From: Thermococcales archaeon 44_46
GTDB lineage: Archaea; Methanobacteriota_B; Thermococci; Thermococcales; Thermococcaceae
Direction of reading: 5' to 3'
DNA length: 14,225 nucleotides
NCBI GenBank assembly: GCA_001507935.1
Contig: LGET01000020.1
Span: forward strand, 1 to 14,225
In this document: piece after piece, positions 6,099 through 13,189 of the stretch
How the letters are laid out: each line of letters begins with the position of its first letter
Position numbering within the stretch: the stretch's first letter is position 1
Position numbers and translations under genes: made by a program
Notes under the pieces: generated by a model
The model's database searches: none
Told to the model about the DNA's origin: nothing
The model's input: only the letters and a program-made list of their open reading frames with translations

Positions 6099-7505
6099 AT
6101 GAACACTGAAGATTTGTATTTGAAGCTTCAGAGGCTTGTTGACTCAGGAGTTTTCTACTGGAGAAAAGAGGAAGGACGGGGATTAGTACTTCACAAGATT
6201 AGTAGCAAAAAGGATACAAAAGGTTTTGAAGTTTACACAGACCTTGGAACTATTGCACTACTTGAACTTGCTAAGTCACATGTACCTTATGAAAAAATTG
6301 TTTCAATGATGCAAAATGCTTTTGGAATGACTCGAGAAAATGCCGAGGCTATGCTCTACGAACGCCTAAGCAAATTGCTGGGATTTACTACAGAATTCCT
6401 TTCTCCATATCCCCAAGCACACCCATACTCATACTCTGCTCCTCATCTAGCAGCAGTAGAGATTACATCCTACTGTAATTTGGCTTGCAAATACTGTTAT
6501 GCTAATTCTGGACCTCACACAAATCTGTACATGAGTTTTGATGAAGTTTTGCATGTGTTTGACGAACTTGAAACTCTTAGAATCCCAATTTTATGGGTTA
6601 CTGGAGGAGAACCCCTTCTTCATCCAGAGATTGACAAAATACTAAAAGATGCTCAAGATCGTGGATTTTATGTGATAGTTGCCACTAATGGAACTCCATT
6701 GTATAAGAATCAAAAATTGTTGTCCATTGTTAAGGAGTATGTTGATGAAATCCAGATAGCATTGGATGGAGCAACACGAGACACTCACGAATTTTATCGG
6801 GGGTATGGGACTTATGATAAAGTAATTTGGGCTATCAAAAACCTTGCCAGAGATAAGAACCATCATAGAACAATGATCGTTGTTGGCACTACCATAGGTA
6901 AAAGAAACTTGCATGAATTGCCCGATATTATTAAACTCGTTGATTCATTAGGAGCGGATAGCTGGGTTTATGGAGCATTAATCCCTATTGGTAGAGGAAA
7001 ATTCATAAAATCCGAAGGGCTCTCCCTTAACGAACTAGTAGAGGCATACCACTTGATACTTCAAGGATCAAAACAAGCAAAAAATGTAACTGTGTTGAAG
7101 TCTTTAGCGGGTGTGACACCCCTTAATCCGCCCCCTACAAAACCAACTGCCAGATGCGGCGCAGTTAATTTTCAAATACAAATACATACAAATGGGGATG
7201 TATATCCTTGCGTCTTTCTTAGGGATCAAAAGTTTAAATTAGGCAATATTTTTCAAAACTCTTTAAAAGACATATTGGCATCTCCCCTTGCAGAATACTT
7301 CAGGATCGGCATTGATGATCCTGAAAAGGATAAATTCAACTTGGTTGCTCCTGAATGCAGACAATGCGTTCTTTATAAGAAAGGATATTGCAACACGTTT
7401 TGCAAGGCCATACCCCGAGAACTGTATTGCACAAAAGATATTCCAGGCTCCCCATTAAACCAATTGTACACCTCCAAGTTGGAGGGGGAAGAATGGAAGC
7501 AATAG
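6099..7505 (+). CDS. Peptide-modifying radical SAM/SPASM enzyme with N-terminal RRE-like domain
   Basis: The 468-residue protein has three parts. Residues about 20-100 (a beta-rich stretch, then DLGTIALLELAKSHVPYEKI and a helical segment) resemble the PqqD-like RiPP recognition element that binds leader peptides. The radical SAM core has C126-x3-C130-x2-C133 for the SAM-binding 4Fe-4S cluster, WVTGGEPLLHPE at about 166-177 and ATNGTP. The C-terminal SPASM domain shows C353-x12-G-x4-C371, then C420-x2-C423-x7-C431-x3-C435 and C444, seven Cys for auxiliary clusters; the x7 gap is slightly longer than the usual x5. The ATG follows GGAGGG closely. The tiny gene 50 nt upstream is the likely substrate. 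The 3' end overlaps the ABC ATPase gene by 13 nt. Codon use is more AT-rich than in neighbours, suggesting horizontal arrival. The bond formed cannot be read from sequence. Confidence 0.85.
   Translation: MNTEDLYLKLQRLVDSGVFYWRKEEGRGLVLHKISSKKDTKGFEVYTDLGTIALLELAKSHVPYEKIVSMMQNAFGMTRENAEAMLYERLSKLLGFTTEFLSPYPQAHPYSYSAPHLAAVEITSYCNLACKYCYANSGPHTNLYMSFDEVLHVFDELETLRIPILWVTGGEPLLHPEIDKILKDAQDRGFYVIVATNGTPLYKNQKLLSIVKEYVDEIQIALDGATRDTHEFYRGYGTYDKVIWAIKNLARDKNHHRTMIVVGTTIGKRNLHELPDIIKLVDSLGADSWVYGALIPIGRGKFIKSEGLSLNELVEAYHLILQGSKQAKNVTVLKSLAGVTPLNPPPTKPTARCGAVNFQIQIHTNGDVYPCVFLRDQKFKLGNIFQNSLKDILASPLAEYFRIGIDDPEKDKFNLVAPECRQCVLYKKGYCNTFCKAIPRELYCTKDIPGSPLNQLYTSKLEGEEWKQ
7471..7485 (+). promoter_or_regulatory. 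Inverted repeat containing the ABC ATPase ribosome binding site
   Basis: CCTCCAAGTTGGAGG is a perfect inverted repeat around a central G. Its right arm supplies the GGAGG of the ribosome binding site for the ATG at 7493. It lies within the last codons of the radical SAM gene. In the mRNA the site could be hidden until a ribosome finishing the upstream gene opens it, giving translational coupling. Stem stability at high temperature is untested. Confidence 0.35.
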
Positions 7506-8374
7506 CAGTTGAAGATCTCACCAAGAGCTATGGAGAAATCAAAGCCCTCGATTCCTTAACTTTTTCAGTGCAGGAAGGGGGCATTCTCGGGATTATTGGG
7601 CCGAACGGTGCGGGAAAAACAACCTTAGTGAGAATTCTCAGTTTACTGCTTAAACCGGACAAGGGCAGAATACTCCTGTACGGTCATGAGGTTAATTCCC
7701 GCAAAAGCGAAATTAAAAACCTCTTTGCGCTCCTGCCTCAAGAGGCAAAGTCCCATTTTTACACCCTCACGCCTTTCGAGTACATTTACCACTACCTCAG
7801 GATGCGTGGATTTTCAAGGAAAGATGCCAAGATTCGGGCTGGAAAGGCTGTGGAGGAGTTTGGCATTGACTATGCCGATAAGATAATGTCAACGCTTTCG
7901 GGTGGCATGGTGAGGAAAACTCTGCTCGCCATGATTTTGTCGGCTGATGCTAAAATCTACTATCTGGATGAGCCTACTGTGGGGCTCGACGTTGAAAATC
8001 GCCTGAAGTTGTGGGAAATATTGAGAGAAAAAAGCAAGAACTCCACCGTAGTAATAACAAGCCACTATTTGAACGAAATTTCCAGCGTATGCGACAACGT
8101 GCTTCTCCTTAAAAAAGGAAGGGTGGTTGCTTTTGGTAAACCCGAGAAAATTGCACGGCAGTATCTATCACAGTTCCATTCGAAGATAGTTGTTTTTGGG
8201 GAGTTTACCAAGGAGGACTATACAACAAGGAGGGCAGGGAAGAACACTTTCGTCTATACCAAGTCAAAATCAGAGGAAAGAGAGGTGATTGAGGAGCTAA
8301 AAGATACTGGAATCCCTTTTAAAAGAGAGGAACTGACCATAGAAGATATATTCCTTGTGGGGGATTTGAGATGA
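7493..8374 (+). CDS. ABC transporter ATP-binding protein (ABC-2 type, peptide cassette)
   Basis: This 293-residue cytoplasmic ATPase has Walker A GPNGAGKTT at 36-44, Q-loop LPQEA with Gln83, signature LSGGM at 135-139, Walker B IYYLDEP at 155-161 and H-loop His193 in TSHYL. About 70 residues after the nucleotide-binding domain form the C-terminal extension common in ABC-2/DrrA-like exporters, ending in ELTIEDIFL. The ATG at 7493 is chosen because GGAGG lies just upstream and MEAIAVEDLTKSYG is the normal start of the domain. It overlaps the radical SAM gene by 13 nt and the permease by 4 nt, so all three are one operon. Export of the modified peptide is the simplest role; export of another compound or self-immunity remain possible. 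Confidence 0.85.
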   Translation: MEAIAVEDLTKSYGEIKALDSLTFSVQEGGILGIIGPNGAGKTTLVRILSLLLKPDKGRILLYGHEVNSRKSEIKNLFALLPQEAKSHFYTLTPFEYIYHYLRMRGFSRKDAKIRAGKAVEEFGIDYADKIMSTLSGGMVRKTLLAMILSADAKIYYLDEPTVGLDVENRLKLWEILREKSKNSTVVITSHYLNEISSVCDNVLLLKKGRVVAFGKPEKIARQYLSQFHSKIVVFGEFTKEDYTTRRAGKNTFVYTKSKSEEREVIEELKDTGIPFKREELTIEDIFLVGDLR

Positions 8375-9069
8375 ACCTCTGGGCAATAATTGAGTATTAT
8401 GGGAACGCATTAATGAAGAGCAAAAGCTCAATCTTAAGTTTTGCCATACAACCACTTTCGTTTATTTTTATCGTCTATGTGATTAGTGAGGGCAGATTTC
8501 TTTCATCTGCCATTGCAGGAGCCATCATCAGCTTCATCATTGGGGTTGGGATGGCAGATCTTCCAATAGAGCTGGTGGGGATGAAAGTTCGTTCAAAATT
8601 TTACGATATAATGATGTCTTTACCTGGGAATTCAGCAGAGAAGATGCTCGGAATATCGATAGGCATGAGTTTGCCGGCTACGCCTTACTTGGCGATACTC
8701 ATCCTCACTCTCCTCGCAAAGTTTGGGCTTTCTCACATAAGATATGTAGCCTTCGGTGTGGTTTCTCTGTGGATATGGAGCACGACCATTGGAATGTACA
8801 TCGGTGTCAAAATGAGGGAACCCCTTACGGTTATGAGGCTGTCAACGGTTTTAACAACCATACTAACGGTTTTTCTTCCGGTTTATTACCCCATAACTCT
8901 CGCACCCGAGAAACTACGCTATGTTCTCCTCCTGATACCCACCGTCAGTGCTTCCCACCTGATAGCATATGAGCATCCGCAATATGGGGGTTTGTCTATG
9001 GCATCATTAGTGTTCTGGCTAGTTTTGTGCTTGGTATTGATTCTTACCATCGAGTTCAGGGAAGATTAG
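8371..9069 (+). CDS. ABC-2 type transporter permease (peptide cassette)
   Basis: The 232-residue product is mostly hydrophobic with about six predicted membrane helices, for example ILSFAIQPLSFIFIVYVIS, a stretch beginning SAIAGAIISFIIGVG, and a C-terminal helix around LVFWLVLCLVLILTI. A cytoplasmic segment KVRSKFYDIMMSLPGN after the second helix resembles the coupling region of ABC-2 permeases, and LAPEKLRYVLLLIPTVSASHLI is typical of the ABC-2 membrane family. The ATG overlaps the ATPase stop as ATGA. It ends the cassette and overlaps the convergent cobZ by 4 nt, so this system is packed directly against a B12 operon. Substrate is inferred from context only. Confidence 0.8.
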   Translation: MNLWAIIEYYGNALMKSKSSILSFAIQPLSFIFIVYVISEGRFLSSAIAGAIISFIIGVGMADLPIELVGMKVRSKFYDIMMSLPGNSAEKMLGISIGMSLPATPYLAILILTLLAKFGLSHIRYVAFGVVSLWIWSTTIGMYIGVKMREPLTVMRLSTVLTTILTVFLPVYYPITLAPEKLRYVLLLIPTVSASHLIAYEHPQYGGLSMASLVFWLVLCLVLILTIEFRED

Positions 9070-9500
9070 ATTGTTATTCCTCCCCCTTCGTTGGGAGTCC
9101 CGGATGAAGTGAGCTCGAAGAGCTTTGTCATGCATCCGGCAATGAATCCTCCTATGGCATCATCTAGGAAAGGAGGGAGCTCCTTTAAAATCCCGGGCTT
9201 TTTTGTGTCGTAGTAAAAGAAGTTGAACAGAGCCATCTTGCCCCCAATATACTCAGCTATGTTAATCCCGATGAGCTCATCGGCAACTAGGTTTATCGGA
9301 TCACCTTCAACTTTGAAGTCCTCTTCCAAGAGCAGAGCAGCTGTCAAAAGTGCTTGGATATTTATATCGTTTAGATAGTGGAGCATGATTTCCTTGAGTT
9401 TTTCTTTGACCTTTTCTCTCTCTTCTCCGATGTAGAGCTCCAGGGCAGTATCGAGCATTTTTTCAAGGGTTATTCCCTTGGAATTAAGCTTTTCAATCAT
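9066..9500 (-). CDS. cobZ: Alpha-ribazole phosphatase CobZ (PgpA-like fold)
   Basis: Archaeal CobZ dephosphorylates adenosylcobalamin-5'-phosphate or alpha-ribazole phosphate, the last step of coenzyme B12 assembly, replacing bacterial CobC. The 144-residue protein has the PgpA-like acidic motifs VADELIG at 72-78, YYDTKKPG at 96-103 and FLDDAIGGFIAG at 111-122. The N-terminal 60 residues are helical, as in Methanosarcina CobZ. The ATG at 9500 overlaps the end of the DUF71 gene by 8 nt. It is the third gene of a minus-strand operon whose promoter region carries a copy of the B12-island palindrome. PgpA proper, a lipid phosphatase, is the alternative, but the cluster favours CobZ. Confidence 0.82.
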   Translation of the reverse strand: MIEKLNSKGITLEKMLDTALELYIGEEREKVKEKLKEIMLHYLNDINIQALLTAALLLEEDFKVEGDPINLVADELIGINIAEYIGGKMALFNFFYYDTKKPGILKELPPFLDDAIGGFIAGCMTKLFELTSSGTPNEGGGITI

Positions 9501-10137
9501 CCCTCAACACCTTAAACCTTAACCACCAATACTTTTCGCTTTTCTCAATGGAAAGCTTTTCAAGCTTAAAACGCTCCCTAAAGAGTGGGCCGGAGAGTGT
9601 TACCGTGTGGAACTCTCCCCTTTCACCGAGCGGATCTACGGCGGGGTTCTTGTCTAAGAATACATCTAAATCTTCCAGGGAGGAAAACTTATATCCTAAC
9701 CAGTCTTTTCCAAGTTTTTCCTTATTTACTGCAATTATTGCATATTCAAAGCCAGTATTAAGAATCTCTTCGGCTAGCTCAAGCGTATTTCGTCCCCACA
9801 GGGGTTCTAAGCTTCTAACACCGGCTTTTTCAGCAAGCCACTCCACCCACTTTAGGTGTTCTTCTAGGAATATGTCCCCTGCTATGAGATAATCAACTTC
9901 AAGGGATGCTATGAATCTGGCTAAAGAATCTCCTCCTTCTGCCATGTCAAAGGTAAGGAGAGTTTTCCCCATGGCATTTGCAATGATCTTAAGGGCATCA
10001 AAATTTTCCCAGTGGGGAGATAGTCCAATTGAAGTCTTGAGGGCAAGTAAATAGGGAACTTTGATACCTCTCTTTTCGGCAAGATAGAGGGCGTATAATC
10101 CATCCTTTCCACCTGAGAAAAAAGTTACACCCCTCAA
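9493..10137 (-). CDS. DUF71/COG2102 PP-loop ATPase, B12-salvage-type paralogue of Dph6
   Basis: The 214-residue protein starts with the PP-loop SGGKDG at 8-13, binding ATP for an adenylation-type reaction, and has LIAGDI at 84-89, EPLWGR at 111-116 and the family's GERGEFHT at 171-178. Dph6, the characterised member, amidates diphthine in diphthamide synthesis. Published comparative genomics of DUF71 (from memory) proposed a second subgroup linked to B12 salvage, and this copy lies between a small Cys protein and cobZ in a B12 island, so it fits that subgroup. The reaction is unknown; amidation of a corrinoid carboxylate is an inference. The start is TTG at 10137, overlapping the upstream TGA, with GGAGGG 6 nt before it. 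If the genome has no other copy, diphthamide synthesis would be the alternative. Confidence 0.78.
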   Translation of the reverse strand: MRGVTFFSGGKDGLYALYLAEKRGIKVPYLLALKTSIGLSPHWENFDALKIIANAMGKTLLTFDMAEGGDSLARFIASLEVDYLIAGDIFLEEHLKWVEWLAEKAGVRSLEPLWGRNTLELAEEILNTGFEYAIIAVNKEKLGKDWLGYKFSSLEDLDVFLDKNPAVDPLGERGEFHTVTLSGPLFRERFKLEKLSIEKSEKYWWLRFKVLRDD

Positions 10138-10373
10138 AGCCTTCCCTCCAGCTTTGCCTCTTCGTATTCCTCTTTGACTTTTTGAAGCTCTGCCTCCTCC
10201 ACGTAAGGAATTATCGCACCACAGTTAAGGCATAGCCATGGATAAGCTTTTACAGTTCCGCTAATTGCTCCTTTAAATCCCCTTTTCCATGGAGCCTTCC
10301 AGAAGTGGAGGGCGCAGCTTTCTTGTGGGCTTTTTCCTTTTACAATTATTCCCTCACAAAATTTTGTCTCCAT
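10134..10373 (-). CDS. Conserved-looking 79-aa cysteine protein, unknown function
   Basis: I do not recognise this family. The 79-residue product has four Cys (6, 20, 48 and 51); the last two form LCLNCGAIIPYVE, half of a zinc-ribbon-like knuckle, and Cys6/Cys20 may complete a metal site. The middle is basic and aromatic (FWKAPWKRGFKG) and the C-terminus is a charged helix (about 56-79). It starts with ATG directly behind GGTGGTGG and its stop overlaps the TTG start of the DUF71 gene, so the two are translated together. It is the first gene of the operon ending in cobZ, behind a B12-type palindrome. This suggests a partner or metal-binding helper of the DUF71 enzyme, which is inference. Confidence 0.7.
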   Translation of the reverse strand: METKFCEGIIVKGKSPQESCALHFWKAPWKRGFKGAISGTVKAYPWLCLNCGAIIPYVEEAELQKVKEEYEEAKLEGRL

Positions 10374-10385
10374 GCCACCACCAAA

Positions 10386-10413
10386 ATTATAAATCTATTG
10401 GACATTTTATCCT
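10386..10413. promoter_or_regulatory. Divergent promoter region with operator palindrome (cobZ operon / UDG-like gene)
   Basis: TGGACATTTTATCCT at 10399-10413 matches the cobT/btuF operator in 12 of 15 positions, with the same spacing. ATTATAAA at 10386-10393 is a good plus-strand TATA box placing a leaderless start at the UDG-like ATG at 10416. For the minus-strand operon, the AT-rich GCATAAAGGATAAAA (about 10405-10419 complement) overlaps the palindrome. Control of the cobZ operon makes biological sense; control of the DNA-repair-like gene may be a by-product. Confidence 0.55.
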
Positions 10414-10415
10414 TT

Positions 10416-11171
10416 ATGCTGCTGAGGTTTGAGAGCCTTAAAAGGATTGGCGAAGTTTATATAAATCCAAAAAACTTCAAAACCATGCCGTTATTCTTAA
10501 AGACGTGGAGAGACCTTCTTTCTCTGGATGAGAAAACCTATGGGGTTTATGCTAAAACCCTATACAACCCGAAGGAAAGGTTTCTGGTCAAAGATGAGAA
10601 GGATGAGAAAAAGGCTTATGAGCTTGTTAAGCTTTATCATGAATTTCTTAGATCTCCCTTGAGGTTCTGCAGTAGAGAAAACTATGAATACCAGATGAAA
10701 ATAAAAGCCTTTGAAGGCTTGCCCTTTGCAAACGGATGGGTGGGTTCAAAAATTGCTTTAATAGGTGAAGCGCCGGGCAGAAAGGGGTGCGGATTAACGG
10801 GAATATGCTTCTACAGAGATGCCTCGGGAATGCTTCTTAGGAAGACCCTCTTTTCTCTCGGCATAAACCCGGATTTTGTGTACATCACCAATGTTGTTAA
10901 GTGCAATCCTCCGGAAAACAAGCTGAAAGGATTTGGGGAAAAGGAGCTAGGGCTTTTGGGGAGGGAGCTCGATATCCTCAAGCCTAAAGCCATTTTTGCC
11001 GTTGGCAGAACCGCTCAGAAAGCCCTGAAAAAGCTTGGTCTTGATGCAATTTATCTTAAACACCCCGCTTGGTACGTTAGGAGAGGAATAAAAGAACCAA
11101 ATGAGGATATTCTTGAAGAGTATGAAGAGATAAGAAAGGCATTTGTCTCAATTCATGGTGGAGTATTTTGA
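10416..11171 (+). CDS. Uracil-DNA glycosylase superfamily protein
   Basis: The 251-residue protein has the superfamily motifs: motif 1 LIGEAPGRKG at 115-124, ITNVVKCNPPENK near 157-169 and motif 2 HPAWYVRRG at 216-224. This points to a family 4-like enzyme excising uracil from DNA. Unlike typical family 4 enzymes it has an extra N-terminal region of about 110 residues and no N-terminal C-x2-C pair; Cys are at 85, 125, 131 and 163, so iron-sulphur binding would need a different pattern. The ATG at 10416 is chosen because a TATA box lies about 26 nt upstream, giving a leaderless mRNA; an earlier in-frame ATG at 10305 lies inside the opposite gene. It has no obvious role in B12 metabolism. Confidence 0.75.
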   Translation: MLLRFESLKRIGEVYINPKNFKTMPLFLKTWRDLLSLDEKTYGVYAKTLYNPKERFLVKDEKDEKKAYELVKLYHEFLRSPLRFCSRENYEYQMKIKAFEGLPFANGWVGSKIALIGEAPGRKGCGLTGICFYRDASGMLLRKTLFSLGINPDFVYITNVVKCNPPENKLKGFGEKELGLLGRELDILKPKAIFAVGRTAQKALKKLGLDAIYLKHPAWYVRRGIKEPNEDILEEYEEIRKAFVSIHGGVF

Positions 11172-11175
11172 AACG

Positions 11176-11191
11176 TGGCAAAATATTGCCA
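11176..11191. terminator. Inverted repeat after the UDG-like gene
   Basis: TGGCAAAATATTGCCA forms a 6-bp stem with a 4-nt loop 4 nt after the stop codon, followed by AAAGTTTTTG. It may be a transcription end or RNA-stabilising hairpin. It is also a clean palindrome, so a protein-binding site is possible, but it differs from the B12-island operator (TGGC ends rather than TGGA). Confidence 0.35.
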
Positions 11192-11246
11192 TCAAAGTTT
11201 TTGATAATTCTAGTTCTCCCTAAATTGAGCTCCGGAAAGAGTTAAA

Positions 11247-11261
11247 AGGATAAAATATCCA
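11247..11261. promoter_or_regulatory. Palindromic operator upstream of cbiB-cobD
   Basis: AGGATAAAATATCCA matches the reverse complement of the cobT/btuF operator closely and keeps the GGA...TCC symmetry and spacing. It overlaps the AT-rich stretch TTAAAAGGATAAAATA, which is the likely TATA region; a start near the cbiB ATG (11279) would be leaderless, in line with the absence of a ribosome binding site there. The same factor probably controls this operon. Confidence 0.55.
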
Positions 11262-11278
11262 ACACTGTTGATGCCGAA

Positions 11279-12139
11279 ATGAAGCCGATAATCTTTCTCC
11301 TTGCTTTGGTGTGGGACTTGATGATAGGAGAACCACCTGCCTTAATTCACCCTGTAGTGTGGTTTGGCAAGCTCATTGAATTTTTTGATAAACATTACAG
11401 AAGGAGGAGTCCAGCTCTAGACCTTGTTATAGGGTCTTTAGGGGCGATGGCTGTGATTGGCTTTGCCTTTTTCCTTTCAAAACTTCCTTACTTTTTGCCT
11501 CGATGGCTTAGCATTGCCTTGGGTGCTTACCTTTTAAAGACCTCCTTTGCTATAAAAAGCCTTGCCTGGCATGTAAAGAACACCATAAGAGAAGACATCG
11601 AAGAACAGCGAAAGTACGTTGGTTTGATTGTGAGCAGGGATGTGAAAAGTCTAGATAGGTACCATCTTAACTCAGCAGCAATCGAGAGCCTCGCCGAGAA
11701 CATCGTGGATAGTGTGGTTGCTCCAATTTTCTATTTTCTCCTCTTTGGGTTAAGCGGGGCATTGGTGTATAGAGCCATAAACACTCTCGATGCCATGATT
11801 GGATATAGGAATGAGAGATACGAGTTTTTTGGAAAGTTTGCAGCTAGAATGGACGACCTTGTAAACTTTATTCCTGCACGTTTTACCGTTCTTTTGTTTC
11901 TTCCTTTCGGCCCTAGAAAGGTGTTGTCTCATTATAAAAAGGCCAAATTCAAAATAAATGGGGATAAACCGATTGCGGCAATGAGCGCCGTTTTAGGAGT
12001 CTGGCTTGAGAAATACGGGGCATACCATTTTGATGGCAAAGCACCAGAACTTGAGGATATAAAACGAGCTCTTAGAATCTACTGGATTGTTGTGGGTGAA
12101 TGGATACTTATATCTGCTTTGGCTATATGGAGGTGGTAG
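11279..12139 (+). CDS. cbiB: Adenosylcobinamide-phosphate synthase CbiB
   Basis: CbiB is an integral membrane enzyme joining adenosylcobyric acid to (R)-1-aminopropan-2-ol phosphate. The 286-residue product shows the family landmarks DLMIGEPP at 13-20 followed by [29 protein letters not shown] at 131-149 and [15 protein letters not shown] at 164-178, with hydrophobic helices between them. No ribosome binding site precedes the ATG, and the upstream TATA-like stretch with palindrome fits a leaderless start. The next gene makes its amine substrate and begins 1 nt after the cbiB stop, so product channelling through co-expression is likely. CbiZ at the left of the island supplies its other substrate. 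Confidence 0.93.
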   Translation: MKPIIFLLALVWDLMIGEPPALIHPVVWFGKLIEFFDKHYRRRSPALDLVIGSLGAMAVIGFAFFLSKLPYFLPRWLSIALGAYLLKTSFAIKSLAWHVKNTIREDIEEQRKYVGLIVSRDVKSLDRYHLNSAAIESLAENIVDSVVAPIFYFLLFGLSGALVYRAINTLDAMIGYRNERYEFFGKFAARMDDLVNFIPARFTVLLFLPFGPRKVLSHYKKAKFKINGDKPIAAMSAVLGVWLEKYGAYHFDGKAPELEDIKRALRIYWIVVGEWILISALAIWRW

Positions 12140-12140
12140 A

Positions 12141-13106
12141 ATGCTTAAGCCTGTTAAATTTAAAACTCAGCATGGAGGCGCTAGAAGGGAGGGATTGTTG
12201 GACTTTTCAGCTTCATTGAACCCCTATCTTCCAGAATGGATAGATGAGATGTTTGAGCGTGCTAAAACCCTAAGCAATCGCTACCTCTACTGGGAAGGGC
12301 TTGAAGAAGAACTTTCGAGCATTGTGGGGGAACCATTAACGGTCACGGCTGGAATAACCGAAGCTTTATACCTAGTTGGCATCCTCGCAATGAAAGGAAA
12401 AAGAAAAGTGATCATTCCAGAGCACACCTACGGAGAATACGAGAGAATTGCAAAAATTTTTGGGGCTGAGATCATAAAGACTCCAAATGATCCAAGAACA
12501 ATGGCTGAGAAAGTTGATAAAGGTAGTATTATCTTCTTCTGCAATCCCAACAACCCTGATGGGAAATTCTATGGGGTGAAAGAGCTTAAGCCCTTAATCC
12601 AAGCAGTGGAGGATGAAAATTCACTTCTCGTTCTAGATGAGGCTTTTATAGATTTCGTGAAAGATGCAGAAAGTCCCGAAAGTGAAAACATAGTAAAGCT
12701 GAGAACATTTACAAAGAGCTATGGCTTGCCAGGGATTAGAGTTGGCTATGTTGTTGGGTTTGAGGAGGCCTTCAAAAGTGTAAGGATGCCTTGGAGCATT
12801 GGATCCCTTGGCTATGCGTTTTTAGAGTTTGTCATAGCGGATGAATTTGAACACTTAAAACGAACAATGCCACTAATCTGGAAAGAAAAAGAGCGAGTAG
12901 AACGTGAATTAAACGTAAAAAGCGATGCAAACTTCTTTATCAAATACGTTGGAGATGCAAAAAGCACGGTTGAGAAGCTTGTGGAGAAGAGAATACTCGT
13001 TAGAGACTGCTCAAGTTTTGGATTGCCTGGCCACATAAGATTCAGCATTCGAAAAAAAGAGGAAAATGACAAACTAATAGAGGCTTTAAAGCACCTCGAC
13101 AAGTGA
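12141..13106 (+). CDS. cobD: L-threonine-phosphate decarboxylase CobD (aminotransferase class I/II fold)
   Basis: CobD is a PLP enzyme that decarboxylates threonine phosphate to aminopropanol phosphate for CbiB. The 321-residue product starts with HGG and DFSASLNP (21-28), a hallmark that separates CobD from HisC, and has FCNPNNPDG (133-141), LDEAF (165-169) with the PLP-contacting Asp, and TFTKSYGLPGIRVGY with probable Schiff-base Lys192 and carboxylate-binding Arg200. The ATG at 12141 follows GGAGGTGG, which overlaps the cbiB stop, indicating coupling. Histidinol-phosphate aminotransferase is the main alternative and is less likely given the N-terminus and the position behind cbiB. No kinase making threonine phosphate is seen in the window. 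Confidence 0.88.
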   Translation: MLKPVKFKTQHGGARREGLLDFSASLNPYLPEWIDEMFERAKTLSNRYLYWEGLEEELSSIVGEPLTVTAGITEALYLVGILAMKGKRKVIIPEHTYGEYERIAKIFGAEIIKTPNDPRTMAEKVDKGSIIFFCNPNNPDGKFYGVKELKPLIQAVEDENSLLVLDEAFIDFVKDAESPESENIVKLRTFTKSYGLPGIRVGYVVGFEEAFKSVRMPWSIGSLGYAFLEFVIADEFEHLKRTMPLIWKEKERVERELNVKSDANFFIKYVGDAKSTVEKLVEKRILVRDCSSFGLPGHIRFSIRKKEENDKLIEALKHLDK

Positions 13107-13150
13107 AGGAAGTCCAATGTTCGCTGATTTTATACTCTTTTTCCAAAACG

Positions 13151-13158
13151 TTTAAAAA
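13151..13158 (+). promoter_or_regulatory. Possible TATA box of the small membrane protein
   Basis: TTTAAAAA lies about 26 nt before position 13181, near the ribosome binding site GGAGTGA of the 57-residue gene. Another AT-rich element (ATTTTATAC, about 13128-13136) would give a longer leader. No B12-type palindrome is seen, so this gene is probably outside the B12 regulon. Confidence 0.4.
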
Positions 13159-13189
13159 TCAAGGAGAATACCAACACGGAGTGAAAGGA

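Noticed and set aside
11271..11282. A three-codon ORF (ATGCCGAAATGA) overlapping the cbiB start
   Set aside because: It has no ribosome binding site and is too short to distinguish from chance; a leader-peptide role is unsupported.
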